From Planktothricoides raciborskii GIHE-MW2 (GTDB lineage: Bacteria; Cyanobacteriota; Cyanobacteriia; Cyanobacteriales; Laspinemataceae): a DNA stretch of 64,000 nucleotides. Every line of letters begins with the position of its first letter. Positions within the stretch are counted from its first letter, which is position 1. The stretch spans positions 1,429,001 to 1,493,000 of the forward strand of contig NZ_CP159837.1 of assembly GCF_040564635.1 (NCBI RefSeq), written 5' to 3'. Positions 48,850 through 57,996 of the stretch are shown one piece after another. Position numbers and translations under genes: made by a program. Below the pieces are notes generated by a model, which saw only the letters and a list, made by a program, of their open reading frames with translations, did no database searches and had not been told where the DNA came from.

Positions 48850-50292
48850 ATGCTCGAAGAACAAAACAGCTATCATATGAGTCCAGAAGAGTTCCGCCGT
48901 TGGGGATATGCGGTGGTAGATGCGATCGCGGAATATCAGCAAAACATTGAGAAATTCCCGGTATTATCTCAAGTTTCTCCCGGTGAAATTCGCGCCCAAC
49001 TGCCGCCCCACCCCCCAGAAACCGGGGAATCTTTCGCGCAAATTTTGCAGGATGTGCAGGAAATCCTCATCCCCGGACTAACTCACTGGCAGTCCCCCAA
49101 CTTTTTCGCCTTTTTCCCATCCAACAACTCCGCCCCGTCAATTTTGGCAGAACTATTGTCCGCTGGACTAGGGGTGCAGGGAATGCTGTGGGCAACCAGT
49201 CCCGCTTGCACCGAATTGGAAACCCTGATCCTTGACTGGTTGGTAGAAATGCTGGATTTGCCGCCACAATTTAAATCCTCAAGTAGCGGTGGCGGAGTCA
49301 TTCAAGACACTGCCTCCAGTGCGACTTTATGTGCATTATTGGCCGCACGAGAACGGGCGACAGATTTTGATAGTAACCGCCAAGGTTTAGAGCAAAATTC
49401 AGCACATAAACTGATTGCCTATACTTCAACTCAAGCCCATTCATCCGTAGAGAAAGCGGTGAAAATTGCCGGGTTAGGAGTAGAAAATTTACGCTTGATT
49501 TCCGTGGCCGAAAATTATGCCATGCAAGCGGATATTTTAGCCGAACAAATCGAAGCCGATATTCAAGCCGGACTAACCCCTTGTTTTGTCACAGCCACTA
49601 TTGGCACAACTTCTTCCCAGGCGATCGATCCGGTGCGGAAAATCGGAGAAATTTGCCAAAAATATCGGCTGTGGCTGCATATCGATGCGGCCATGAGTGG
49701 CACCGCCGCCCTCTGTCCAGAATATCGATTTATCCATGATGGTTTAGAGTTGGCCGATAGCTATTGTTTTAATCCCCATAAATGGATGTTGGTTAACTTT
49801 GATTGCGACTGTTTTTATGTGGCAGATCGGAGTATTTTGATCCGCTCCTTGAGCGTATTACCGGAATATCTAAAAAATCAGGCTACGGCATCTGGGGCGG
49901 TGTTTGATTATCGGGATTGGCATATTCCTTTAGGTCGCCGATTTCGCTCCCTGAAACTTTGGTTTGTGATTCGGCATTATGGCATCGAAGGATTGCAATT
50001 TTATGTCCGCAAACATATCGGACTTGCCCAAGAATTTGCCCAGTGGGTACAGGATGATTCCCGGTTTGAATTAGCGGCGCCGGTGCCCTTGAATTTGGTT
50101 TGTTTTCGTCATCAAGGGGGCGATGCGGTGAATCAGAAGATTCTGGAAAAACTGAATCAATCGGGGGAAATTTATCTCAGTCATACCAAGTTAGACGATC
50201 GATTTACTTTGCGAATGTCCATTGGTCAGGCGCAAACTAATAGAAACCATGTGCAGAAAGCTTGGCAGTTGATTCAGGCAGCGGCAGAGTAG
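48850..50292 (+). CDS. Group II PLP-dependent decarboxylase (aromatic-L-amino-acid decarboxylase-like)
   Basis: 480 residues, ATG 48850 after GGAGGAGGGAA. Family pattern: MSPEEFRRWGYAVVDAIAEY, GLTHWQSPNFFAFFPSNNSA, QGMLWATSPACTELETLILD, GGGVIQDTASSATLCALLAA, HSSVEKAVKIAG, TIGTTSSQAIDPV, WLHIDAAMSGTAALCPEYR, and the PLP lysine in FNPHKWMLVNFDCD. It decarboxylates an aromatic amino acid (Phe, Tyr, Trp or DOPA type); the substrate cannot be read from sequence. Monocistronic. Complete length for the family. Confidence 0.94.
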   Translation: MLEEQNSYHMSPEEFRRWGYAVVDAIAEYQQNIEKFPVLSQVSPGEIRAQLPPHPPETGESFAQILQDVQEILIPGLTHWQSPNFFAFFPSNNSAPSILAELLSAGLGVQGMLWATSPACTELETLILDWLVEMLDLPPQFKSSSSGGGVIQDTASSATLCALLAARERATDFDSNRQGLEQNSAHKLIAYTSTQAHSSVEKAVKIAGLGVENLRLISVAENYAMQADILAEQIEADIQAGLTPCFVTATIGTTSSQAIDPVRKIGEICQKYRLWLHIDAAMSGTAALCPEYRFIHDGLELADSYCFNPHKWMLVNFDCDCFYVADRSILIRSLSVLPEYLKNQATASGAVFDYRDWHIPLGRRFRSLKLWFVIRHYGIEGLQFYVRKHIGLAQEFAQWVQDDSRFELAAPVPLNLVCFRHQGGDAVNQKILEKLNQSGEIYLSHTKLDDRFTLRMSIGQAQTNRNHVQKAWQLIQAAAE

Positions 50293-50602
50293 TTATTAGT
50301 TATTTGTTATTAATCATTTGTTGTTATTTATTACTTATTTCTTATTAGTTATTGGGTAGGGATTCTTTGCTCCCCTTGGAAGGGGATTTGGGGGGATTGT
50401 TGGTGATTTAGCGATCGCATCAAGCAACCAACAAAAGAATCCCTACCCAACAACAAATAACCAACAACAAATAACCAACAACAAATAACCAACAACAAAT
50501 AACCAACAACAAATAACCAACAATATTAAATTTAAGAATTTAGCTAATTGCTTCCCGGCTATGTCACCATTGAGAATTGAGATATCAATATTTGAGATAT
50601 CA
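50293..50602. repeat. Tandem-repeat spacer
   Basis: TTATTAG/TTATTTG heptads (50293-50350), GGGTAGGGATTCTTTG, the CCCCTTGGAAGGGGATTTGGGGGG hairpin-like word (50372-50396), then five AACAACAAATAACC 14-mers (50452-50522). The first part is the inverse complement of the second, forming a large imperfect inverted repeat. Confidence 0.85.
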
Positions 50603-50629
50603 ATGACGTTCATACCCTGGGAAATTGAA

Positions 50630-51037
50630 ATGACTGCTGTTGAATCAAAGCAAAACCAAACGATTTCTTATCCTGTTCAGACCATAGAACGGGCGGAACG
50701 GGCGATCCGTTGTTCCCCGTTTCAACTGAAGTTGCTGGCAACCATGCAAACCACTAGGGTGGAGTTAAAAGCGATCGCTGATGAAGTTGGGGTAAAAAAT
50801 GGATATACACAGTCGCCCATTTCTGAAATCATTGCGGAAAATCATCTACTATGGCTAATCCAAGTGGGTTTACTCCGCCGTGAAGTCGATGGTCAGGGAA
50901 TCACCGATAGTTTTCGCTTAACTCCCTTGGGGCGTCAACTGGTGGAAAAATGGCAGCCAGCGGGTAGTTTACCCCCAGCGACCGGGTGCGATCGCGTGAA
51001 AAATGCCGTAAATCGGTGGTTGACACTGCCGGTATAA
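50630..51037 (+). CDS. Conserved cyanobacterial protein (Npun_F0494-like)
   Basis: 135 residues from ATG 50630 (MTAVESKQNQ); ATGs at 50603 and 50561 are also in frame. Core TIERAERAIRCSPFQLKLLA, VGVKNGYTQSPISEIIAENH, LLWLIQVGLLRREVDGQGIT and SFRLTPLGRQLVEKW resembles a winged-helix regulator-like family I remember as Npun_F0494. No experimental role known. C-terminal tail contains a HIP1-encoded GCDRVKN. Confidence 0.7.
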   Translation: MTAVESKQNQTISYPVQTIERAERAIRCSPFQLKLLATMQTTRVELKAIADEVGVKNGYTQSPISEIIAENHLLWLIQVGLLRREVDGQGITDSFRLTPLGRQLVEKWQPAGSLPPATGCDRVKNAVNRWLTLPV

Positions 51038-51108
51038 CCCTGATCGGTAAGTCCTCAAGCATTGCCTGAATTGGCGCCTAGTTATTTTTTAGACTCGATC
51101 GAGTATCA

Positions 51109-52596
51109 ATGAAAGCAATCTTAGTAGTCGGAACCACTTCCCACGCGGGAAAATCCATGCTTGCCACGGGGCTTTGTCGGGCTTTTTCCCGACGGGGTTG
51201 GCGAGTCAGTCCGTTTAAAGGGCAAAACATGGCCCTCAACTCTTATGTCACTCCCACTGGGGGCGAAATTGGTTATGCCCAAGCGGTACAAGCGTGGGCA
51301 GCGGGAGTCACCCCAGCGGTACAAATGAACCCAATTTTATTAAAGCCCCAGGGTGACATGACCTCTCAGGTGATTCTTAATGGCAAAGCCGTTGGCACCG
51401 TTGGAGCCAGCGAATATTATGAAAAATTTTTTAATCCAGGGTGGGAAGCGATCAAAGACTCCCTCAAAGTCTTGGGCAACAACTTTGATGTTTTAGTCTG
51501 TGAAGGGGCTGGCAGTCCGGCGGAGATTAACCTCAAACACCGCGATTTAACTAATATGCGGATTGCCACTTATTTAAATGCCCCCACAATTTTGGTGGTT
51601 GACATCGATCGCGGCGGGTCGTTTGCCCATGTAGTCGGGACGTTGCAACTCCTGGAACCGGAAGAACGGGCTTTAATTAAAGGGGTAGTGATTAATAAAT
51701 TTCGCGGACAGCTATCCCTGTTACAATCTGGAATTGACTGGCTAGAAGAATACACGGGAATTCCCGTTTTAGGGGTGATTCCTTGGCTAAATCAATTATT
51801 CCCTGCGGAAGACTCTTTAAGTTTATTAGAACGCCGCAACGAAAAAAACCATACCGACCTAACGATTGCGGTGATTTTGCTGCCGAGAATTTCTAACTTT
51901 ACCGATTTTGACCCCTTAGAAGCGGAACCTACAGTTAAAGTTAAATATATTCAGCCCGGTCAACCTTTAGGTCATCCAGATGCGGTGATTATTCCCGGTT
52001 CAAAAACCACCATTCCCGATTTATTAACATTACAAAAAAGCGGCATGGCGGAAGAAATCCAAAACTATGTAGCCACAGGAGGCACCGTCTTGGGAATTTG
52101 TGGCGGATTTCAAATGCTGGGAGAATTAGTCGCCGACCCGGAAGGCATTGAAGGACAAGCAGGCCGATTTGACGGTCTAAACTTATTACCGTTAAAGACA
52201 TTTCTCACCTACCATAAAGTTTCCCGCCAACGCCAAGTCGTTTCTAATTATCCGCAAATGGGTTTGCCAATTATGGGATATGAAATTCATCATGGTCGGA
52301 GTAAAATTACCAATAATGAAGATATCTATCAGCTTTTTGACGATCCCAGTTTAGGGGTGACGAATTTGGAGCAATCGGTCTGGGGAACCTATCTGCACGG
52401 CATTTTTGACAATAGTCCTTGGCGTCGGGCTTGGTTAAATCGGCTGCGCTATCCTAGAGGTTTGCAAACTTTACCCACGGGAATTCCCAATTATCGAGAA
52501 CAACGAGAAACTTTGTTTAATAATTTGGCCGATATAATTGAGTCAAATCTAAATATGACCCCGATTTTAGATTTGCTGGAATCGCGATCGCTCTAA
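51109..52596 (+). CDS. cobQ: Cobyric acid synthase
   Basis: 495 residues. Amidates corrin-ring side chains b, d, e and g in cobalamin synthesis using glutamine and ATP. N-terminal P-loop-like VVGTTSHAGKSMLATGLC, GQNMALNSYVTPTGGEIGYAQ, LKPQGDMTSQVIL, LVCEGAGSPAEINL, ANMRIAT-like TNMRIATYLN, and VDIDRGGSFAHVVGT. The C-terminal glutamine amidotransferase-like domain has the nucleophile Cys in VLGICGGFQMLG and IMGYEIHHGRS. No cobalamin riboswitch is visible in the 70-bp leader. Confidence 0.96.
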   Translation: MKAILVVGTTSHAGKSMLATGLCRAFSRRGWRVSPFKGQNMALNSYVTPTGGEIGYAQAVQAWAAGVTPAVQMNPILLKPQGDMTSQVILNGKAVGTVGASEYYEKFFNPGWEAIKDSLKVLGNNFDVLVCEGAGSPAEINLKHRDLTNMRIATYLNAPTILVVDIDRGGSFAHVVGTLQLLEPEERALIKGVVINKFRGQLSLLQSGIDWLEEYTGIPVLGVIPWLNQLFPAEDSLSLLERRNEKNHTDLTIAVILLPRISNFTDFDPLEAEPTVKVKYIQPGQPLGHPDAVIIPGSKTTIPDLLTLQKSGMAEEIQNYVATGGTVLGICGGFQMLGELVADPEGIEGQAGRFDGLNLLPLKTFLTYHKVSRQRQVVSNYPQMGLPIMGYEIHHGRSKITNNEDIYQLFDDPSLGVTNLEQSVWGTYLHGIFDNSPWRRAWLNRLRYPRGLQTLPTGIPNYREQRETLFNNLADIIESNLNMTPILDLLESRSL

Positions 52597-52609
52597 ACCA
52601 AATCTCTGG

Positions 52610-52853
52610 TTTATCTTTGACTTTGACTTTGACTTTGACTTTGACTTTGACTTTTATCTTAGGTTACCTTCAGATTAATTCCTGAAGATTATTTTTTTCC
52701 ATGACTGATAACCGCCAGCAAATGGAATGATGTAAATTTTGGCCATTGACTAGGTTGGCTCAATTACTTTGGCGTTACTTTGGCCTTACTTTGGCGTTAG
52801 ATTGATTTTATTCTATTTCTTGTCTAATTAAACCTACTTTGTTATTAACAATT
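52610..52853. repeat. Hexamer and 12-mer tandem repeats
   Basis: Seven TTGACT 6-mers at 52612-52652 and three TTACTTTGGCGT-type 12-mers at 52760-52800, between cobQ and the ferredoxin gene. No hairpin terminator. Confidence 0.9.
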
Positions 52854-53093
52854 ATGACTGTAAAAGTTAACTTTTTACCCGATGATGTCACCGTGAACGC
52901 GGAAGTGGGCGAACCCTTGCTGGAGGTAGCGAAAAGGGCTGGGGTAGACATTCCGACCGGCTGTTTGATGGGTTCTTGTCATGCGTGTGAAGTGGAACTC
53001 GATGACGGTGAGACGATTTGTGCTTGTATTAGTGCAGTAACTCCCGGAAAAGAAACCGTGACTATTAATCTTTATGTGGATTCAGCCTGGTGA
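52854..53093 (+). CDS. Small [2Fe-2S] ferredoxin-like protein
   Basis: 79 residues from ATG 52854; the upstream ATG at 52839 adds five residues. Motif C-x4-C-x2-C in TGCLMGSCHACEVEL and a fourth Cys in ETICACISAV, only about 13 residues later where plant-type ferredoxins have about 29, so this is the compact variant. EVGEPLLEVAKRAGVDIP and TINLYVDSAW complete the fold. Electron carrier for an unknown partner; its place after cobQ might mean a reductase or cobalamin link, which is inference. Confidence 0.9.
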   Translation: MTVKVNFLPDDVTVNAEVGEPLLEVAKRAGVDIPTGCLMGSCHACEVELDDGETICACISAVTPGKETVTINLYVDSAW

Positions 53094-53196
53094 GAGATAA
53101 ATTATGTAAATTTATGTAAATTTATGTAAATTTATGTAATTTATGAAAAAATAACTAGAAATCACATTCACTATCACATTCACTAACTGAACAACC
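53094..53196. repeat. ATGTAAATTT 11-mer repeat
   Basis: Four ATTTATGTAAA units at 53100-53145 followed by CACATTCACTA twice. Short spacer. Confidence 0.85.
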
Positions 53197-53874
53197 GTGG
53201 ATACTCAAGAACCAACTGTAATTTTTTTGGCGGGGGCTTCTCGCGGAGTAGGTCGAGAAGTCGCTCAATGCCTGAGCAAAGAACAAAAACCTGTGGTGGC
53301 GCTGCTGCGATCGCCTGATACCCAAGCAGAATTAGAAGCAATGGGCATTCAAGTAGCCATCGGGGATGCCTTGGATCCCGCTTCCCTGGCATCAGCCATG
53401 CAAGGAAAAGCTTTCGCCGCCGTAATTAGTACCATTGGGGGGTTGCCCCAGCAAGGGGAAAGACCCGATTATCTGGGCAATAAAAATTTAATTGATGCAG
53501 CGGTGAACGCTGGGATCAAGAAATTTATTTTGGTGTCTTCCATTGGTACAGGAAATAGCAAAGGAGCGTTATCGCCCCAAGCGTTAGCCACCCTGGAAAA
53601 AGTTTTAATTGAAAAAGAAAAAGCTGAGGAATATTTAATCAATAGTGGCCTAACTTATACTATTATTCGTCCCGGTGGGTTAAAATCTGAACCGGCAACA
53701 GGAAACGCCGTTTTAACTGAAAATCCTCAAGTTTGTGGGATGATTCACCGCGCCGATGTCGCTCAGTTGGTTTGTGCCTGCTTGAATTCTGAAACGGCGA
53801 ATAATAAAGTGTTGTCAGCTATTGACCAAAATATGCAGTTTGTCCCCCAAGAATTTGAGGTATTTAATGTCTAA
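53197..53874 (+). CDS. NAD(P)-binding atypical SDR / NmrA-like protein
   Basis: 225 residues, GTG start. Rossmann opening TVIFLAGASRGVGREVAQCL, VVALLRSPDTQAELEAMGIQ, GDALDPASLASAMQG, ISTIGGLPQQG, DAAVNAGIKKFILVSSIGTG, EYLINSGLTYTIIRPGGLKS, IHRADVAQLVCACLN. Matches NAD(P)H-binding atypical SDRs (Ycf39/SDR_a5-like). No catalytic Tyr-x-x-x-Lys, so redox activity is uncertain; such proteins often act as assembly or regulatory factors. Confidence 0.88.
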   Translation: MDTQEPTVIFLAGASRGVGREVAQCLSKEQKPVVALLRSPDTQAELEAMGIQVAIGDALDPASLASAMQGKAFAAVISTIGGLPQQGERPDYLGNKNLIDAAVNAGIKKFILVSSIGTGNSKGALSPQALATLEKVLIEKEKAEEYLINSGLTYTIIRPGGLKSEPATGNAVLTENPQVCGMIHRADVAQLVCACLNSETANNKVLSAIDQNMQFVPQEFEVFNV

Positions 53875-53920
53875 AATTGTTTGGGCAGGTAATTTTGGCC
53901 GAGCAAAGTGAGAAAAAAAG

Positions 53921-54406
53921 TTATGAGTTAAAAGGTTTGACCCACTGGCGAGCGATCGCCCAATCTAAGACAATTCTAGCCGCCGCAAATAAGATTAAAC
54001 TTTCTAACCCTATGAGGGCAAATGGCCAAATTTCTGCCAAGTTAGGAATATGCCCAATTAGTTGGGAAATGGCGGGTTCTACTTGGGGGATCGCTCGCAC
54101 TAATCCAAACGCCAACACTGCCCCAGATTTTAAATGCGGATTGCGATCGTCTCGAATCACATAACGGTAGGTCATGCCAAAGAGAAAACCACTGATGGCA
54201 ACTCCTGCGGCAGAAGCGAGCGCCGCTTTCACTTGTGACAAATTCACCAATGGCAACGTCACCAAACTTGCTGATGGTTGAGCCAGAAGCCAATGATTTC
54301 CCCATGTGGCGATCGCAAATACGACCAGTAAGCATAACGCCGCGATCATGCCAGCTTTCACCGATTCTATCTTTTCCCGGTCATTAAACTTTAAATCCTG
54401 GTTCAC
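53921..54406 (-). CDS. Cyanobacterial integral membrane protein, unknown
   Basis: 161 residues. Four hydrophobic segments: AGMIAALCLLVVFAIATW, ALASAAGVAISGFLFGMTY, SGAVLAFGLVRAIPQVEPAI, and WPFALIGLESLILFAAARIV. Charged loop RYVIRDDRNPHLKSG between segments 2 and 3. Function unknown. The 3' end is convergent with the NAD(P)-binding gene. Confidence 0.75.
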   Translation of the reverse strand: MNQDLKFNDREKIESVKAGMIAALCLLVVFAIATWGNHWLLAQPSASLVTLPLVNLSQVKAALASAAGVAISGFLFGMTYRYVIRDDRNPHLKSGAVLAFGLVRAIPQVEPAISQLIGHIPNLAEIWPFALIGLESLILFAAARIVLDWAIARQWVKPFNS

Positions 54407-54724
54407 GCTCTGTTTTACCTAACTCACTCCATGATGAACAGTCCTTATTATTACCCATGAGGCGATCGCCTGTCATCTCGGATTGCGTAAAATTTTGTTG
54501 AGTCTGGCAATTTCCCTTTTTCGTAAAATGCTTTTCTCGGTTTTCTCCCAGGTCATATCCCCAACAGAAATAATTTTTCTCCACTCTTGAACAAAATTTA
54601 AAAAGCATCAAAATAGGTTATTTTGTCATATTAATTAAACCATAAAAATGACAAAATAACCAAAAATATCAGCTTATTTTTCCAAAAATACTAATAGCTG
54701 AATCAGAAAAGTTAAAGATAAAAA
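54407..54724. other. AT-rich spacer without recognisable gene
   Basis: 318 bp, A/T-rich, AAAATGACAAAATAACCAAAAAT words near 54646-54668. No gene or hairpin of note. Confidence 0.5.
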
Positions 54725-55189
54725 TTACAGCACTTGATGGGTATAAGCGTGTTGTTTCACATTATCTTCAGTGCTGACAATATTTTCCGCATTCAGCACT
54801 CGTTTCCGTTCCAGAGAATAGTTAAATTTCTGATAAGTGCTGCCCACGGGAATGAAAGCAGTGGCTTCCGGTCGGCGGCGATAAGTCCGCACAGCCGCGA
54901 TCGCTCGTGTGGTGAAATCCTCACTAATTTGGGTATCCGGCGGAAAATCAGCGGGCATTTTCACCACTTCCCCATCTAATAAGTTGCCCAAGGTGGTGGC
55001 ACAAGCCATCAAATATGAGGTGGGAACTCCCTTCATAATCGCTTCTAATGCCGCTGAAGGAATTGGTTCAATCACTTTCACTTCAATGATTTCGCCATCA
55101 TTTCTCACAAAACAAGTCGCCAAACCGACCACAAGATAGTCCTCAGCGGAAACATCAGGAGCATTGGGATAATTCTGGGGAATAGTCAT
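54725..55189 (-). CDS. Conserved-looking cytoplasmic protein, family not recognised
   Basis: 154 residues from ATG 55189 (MTIPQNYPNAPDVSAEDYLV). The frame is open upstream to 55372 but there encodes a common repeat (SFPRRRESL), so it is excluded. Core VVGLATCFVRNDGEIIEVKV, IPSAALEAIMKGVPTSYLMA, ATTLGNLLDGEVVKMPADFP, and TTRAIAAVRTYRRRPEATAF. No membrane segment or catalytic motif stands out. Monocistronic. Confidence 0.7.
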   Translation of the reverse strand: MTIPQNYPNAPDVSAEDYLVVGLATCFVRNDGEIIEVKVIEPIPSAALEAIMKGVPTSYLMACATTLGNLLDGEVVKMPADFPPDTQISEDFTTRAIAAVRTYRRRPEATAFIPVGSTYQKFNYSLERKRVLNAENIVSTEDNVKQHAYTHQVL

Positions 55190-55289
55190 ATAATTATTCT
55201 TGAATTTTGGTGGGTGACTGTTGACTAATATTAGTTGCATTTTATCAACACGCCGGACATTTATAGCGGTTTTTATTGGATGAAGTACA

Positions 55290-55345
55290 GAGTTTTTCAA
55301 AGATTCCCGCCTGCGCGGGAATGACAGGTTTTTTTTGTACTTCAT
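55290..55345. repeat. GCGCGGGAAT hairpin repeat upstream
   Basis: GATTCCCGCCTGCGCGGGAATGACA near 55302-55325 is the widespread short palindrome ATTCCCGC-n-GCGGGAAT, flanked by GAAGTACA...TGTACTTC (about 55277-55344) as outer inverted repeat, so the element is about 65 bp and hairpin-shaped. Confidence 0.75.
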
Positions 55346-55377
55346 AACTCCGCAAAGTGCTATAATCGTCAACGGTC

Positions 55378-55475
55378 AAGAGTTATTCGTTATTTATTAT
55401 TCGTTATTGGGTGAAAACAACCAAAGAATCCCTACCCAACAACAAATAATAAATAACAAATAACAAATAACAGAT
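55378..55475. repeat. TTATTAT / AATAACA heptads with CAAAGAATCCCTACC
   Basis: T-rich heptads, the AAAGAATCCCTACCC word, then A-rich heptads: the same inverted composite as at 50293-50525. Confidence 0.85.
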
Positions 55476-55477
55476 AG

Positions 55478-56161
55478 TTACAGCATCGGGGACACCGCTG
55501 ATAAGGCAGTGATATCTAGACGGGATAAGCGATCGCCTGCTCGATCAATCGTCCCTTGTCCTCGGAGAAATCCCGTATTCGCACCGGGACATAAATAAGT
55601 TAACCGATCTGAGGTAAATCGTTGTTGCAGATTTTGAAGCGATCGCAGTTGACGCTGCCAATGAAAAGTCTTGAAAACTCGCAACGGCATCGGTTCCCCT
55701 TGTTGGTTGGGCAGGAGATGACGGCCTGTAAACAGCACCCCACCGTGAGCCGCATAATAGACACAAGTGGAACCCGGACAATGGCCAGGAGTCCAGATCA
55801 AGGTCAAAGTAGGTGCGATTTCGCCCAGGGAATCGCCTACCGGAATCGTCAACTCCTCAGCAAAGCAAGTCAGGGATAAATTTGGCAACAAATAAGCAAT
55901 TTGTTCGTGAATCACAATCTCGCACTGAGTAAATTCCTGAATTTCTTTAGCTTTGCCAATAGCCTCGCGATGGGTGATCAGCAAAGACTTTACGCCCCCT
56001 GATGCTTGGATAAATTCTTGGGTGACTTCATTCCAGAGCGGACAATCGATTAAGAAATTAGCATTTTTTCCTACAATAAAGTAGGCTGTGCCGCCTAAAG
56101 TCTCCCGATTTGGCGGAAAGGCAAAAATGGCATCGAGCACAGCCCGTGGTTCTTTAGGCAT
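55478..56161 (-). CDS. MBL-fold hydrolase-like protein lacking the HxHxDH motif
   Basis: 227 residues. Metallo-beta-lactamase fold pattern: GGTAYFIVGKNANFLIDCPL, KSLLITHREAIGKAKEIQEF, TLIWTPGHCPGSTCVYY (second metal His), LFTGRHLLP, and CPGANTGFLRG. The normal THxHxDH reads THREAIGKA, so several metal ligands are missing. This could be a non-metal-binding or one-metal form; related cyanobacterial copies with THR-x-x-IG may exist. Divergent from the site-2 protease with only 3 bp between starts. Confidence 0.85.
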   Translation of the reverse strand: MPKEPRAVLDAIFAFPPNRETLGGTAYFIVGKNANFLIDCPLWNEVTQEFIQASGGVKSLLITHREAIGKAKEIQEFTQCEIVIHEQIAYLLPNLSLTCFAEELTIPVGDSLGEIAPTLTLIWTPGHCPGSTCVYYAAHGGVLFTGRHLLPNQQGEPMPLRVFKTFHWQRQLRSLQNLQQRFTSDRLTYLCPGANTGFLRGQGTIDRAGDRLSRLDITALSAVSPML

Positions 56162-56164
56162 AGC

Positions 56165-57718
56165 ATGGTTTCCTGGTTACTAATACTAATACTTGGGTTA
56201 ATCACCTATATCATTTTGCGGCAGCGAGTTACGACATTAACCCGCACCCCTGTGTGGATTTTATGGCTGGTGCTGATGACGCCCGCTTTTGTGTGGATCG
56301 CCTGGTATGCGTTCCACGATCAAAATCAGTCAATGCCACCGACCTTGGTGTTTGGCCCGTTTGTGGTTTGCTTCTTTCTCTACTGGTTTTTGGTGCAATG
56401 GGGGCGGCAGGATGTGCCGTCACCGCCACCAAAATCTTCCGTGAACCCAGAAACAAACCTAGAAGTTTCTGATTCAAATAATCCTGAAACAGCGACAAAC
56501 CCTTCTGAGATCAGAGCCCTGACCCTGGAAGAAGAAAAAATGCTGCGGGATTGTTTTCCTTGGACGATGTATCCCTTGCATAAAATTGATTATCGTTTAC
56601 AAGCGGCGATCTGTCGAGGACAGTTGCGGGCTAAATCTGATGTGGCTTATGCAAAAATTAAGCAAAATATCGAGGCTAAATTTGGCGATCGCTTTTTGGT
56701 GATTTTCCAAGAAGATTTTAATGGCAAACCTTTATTTGTTCTGGTGCCAAATCCGCAAAGAATTTCCCCAAAAGCCCCGGCAAGCCAAACCAACAGCCAA
56801 ACCGACGATCCATCATTGCTAATGCCAAATTCTGGCGAACAACTCCAATCATTGAACAAACCCGGACTGGCGATCGCCTTAGCCCTCGTCACCCTCTTTA
56901 CCACCACTTTAGTTGGTGCGATTAAAATGGTTGGAATTGAGCAAACGAGCTTACAATCTAATCCCAACTTATTACTGGAAGGATTGCCCTATAGTCTAAC
57001 GCTGATGCTAATTATCGGCAGCCACGAATATGCTCATTTTCTCACAGCGACTTTTTATCAAATCCAGGTCACCCTCCCTTATTTTATTCCCTTCCCGGAA
57101 TTTATTGGCACCTTTGGGGCTTTCATGCAAATTCGCCAACCCATGCCCAACCGAAAAATCTTATTTGATGTCAGCATTGTTGGACCAATCTGTAGTTTTT
57201 TGGTGACAATACCGATTTTAATGTGGGGAATGGCTCATTCCACAGTCGTCCCCTTGCCCTCAGAAGCTACTCTATTATCTATTGATGCTTTAAATCCTAG
57301 CTTTTCCTTGTTGTTGACCATACTGAGTAAAATTAGCTTACCTTCTCCCCTGGGAGTGAATCAAGGAATTGATTTACATCCTGTCGCCGTCTCCGGTTAC
57401 ATTGGTTTAATTCTCACTGCCTTTAATTTGATGCCCGTAGGTTCTCTGGATGGGGGTCATATTGTCCATGCCATGTTTGGGCAAAAAATGGCCATCACCA
57501 TTGGACAAATTACTCGTTTTTTGTTTTTTATCCTGGCGATCGCCAAACCAGAATTATTAATTTGGGCAATATATTTATTCCTAATTCCGGTCATTGATAG
57601 TCCAGCCCTGAATGATGTCACAGAATTAGATAACAAACGAGATATCTTAGGCTTAATTGCCCTATTAATTTTAGTCATCATTATCATCCCCGCCCCGAAA
57701 ATTTTCTTGCCGATGTAG
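56165..57718 (+). CDS. Site-2 protease-family membrane metalloprotease
   Basis: 517 residues. Two N-terminal transmembrane helices (LLILILGLITYIILRQR, VWILWLVLMTPAFVWIAWYA), a cytoplasmic segment with EEEKMLRDCFPWTMYPLHKI and a domain near FLVIFQEDFNGKPLFVLVPN. The M50 core starts at about 230: zinc motif in IIGSHEYAHFLTATFY (H-E-x-x-H), FIPFPEFIGTFGAFMQIRQP, and NLMPVGSLDGGHIVHAMFGQ as third ligand region. Cleaves membrane proteins within the bilayer, typically anti-sigma factors. It has an extra regulatory region compared with minimal S2P proteins. Confidence 0.92.
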   Translation: MVSWLLILILGLITYIILRQRVTTLTRTPVWILWLVLMTPAFVWIAWYAFHDQNQSMPPTLVFGPFVVCFFLYWFLVQWGRQDVPSPPPKSSVNPETNLEVSDSNNPETATNPSEIRALTLEEEKMLRDCFPWTMYPLHKIDYRLQAAICRGQLRAKSDVAYAKIKQNIEAKFGDRFLVIFQEDFNGKPLFVLVPNPQRISPKAPASQTNSQTDDPSLLMPNSGEQLQSLNKPGLAIALALVTLFTTTLVGAIKMVGIEQTSLQSNPNLLLEGLPYSLTLMLIIGSHEYAHFLTATFYQIQVTLPYFIPFPEFIGTFGAFMQIRQPMPNRKILFDVSIVGPICSFLVTIPILMWGMAHSTVVPLPSEATLLSIDALNPSFSLLLTILSKISLPSPLGVNQGIDLHPVAVSGYIGLILTAFNLMPVGSLDGGHIVHAMFGQKMAITIGQITRFLFFILAIAKPELLIWAIYLFLIPVIDSPALNDVTELDNKRDILGLIALLILVIIIIPAPKIFLPM

Positions 57719-57981
57719 TGATTAGTCCAAATAGGGGCCTGTAGGGGCGATTCTCGAATCGCCCGGACGACAGCATTCGCGGCGTAGGGGCGACAGCATT
57801 CGCGTAAGTAACTCTTAGCTAAAAACCAACAACCCATGACGCGAATGCTTCGCCAGACAAGGGTTGCGCCCTGCCCCTCCGCTCGATTGGCGGCCCTTTG
57901 CTCCCTACCGCTCAATTTGGCATTCAACGCTAAGATAAGTGGGGAGTAAATATCAATCTGTGCAATAACCAAAAAACCGAG
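57719..57981. repeat. Palindromic element cluster after the site-2 protease gene
   Basis: GGGCGATTC-TC-GAATCGCCC (57745-57764) is a perfect hairpin that may terminate the protease gene. Then GACAGCATTCGCG occurs twice, with the reverse complement CGCGAATGCTTCGCC at 57840-57854, related to the inverted repeat inside the DUF499-like gene. Confidence 0.8.
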
Positions 57982-57996
57982 GTGAGATCCTTTGCT

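Noticed and set aside
51038-51108. Cobalamin riboswitch upstream of cobQ
   Set aside because: The leader is only about 70 bp and has no B12-box-like sequence.
55190-55372. N-terminal extension of the 54.7-kb gene containing SFPRRRESL
   Set aside because: This is the usual translation of the ATTCCCGC...GCGGGAAT repeat, not part of the protein.
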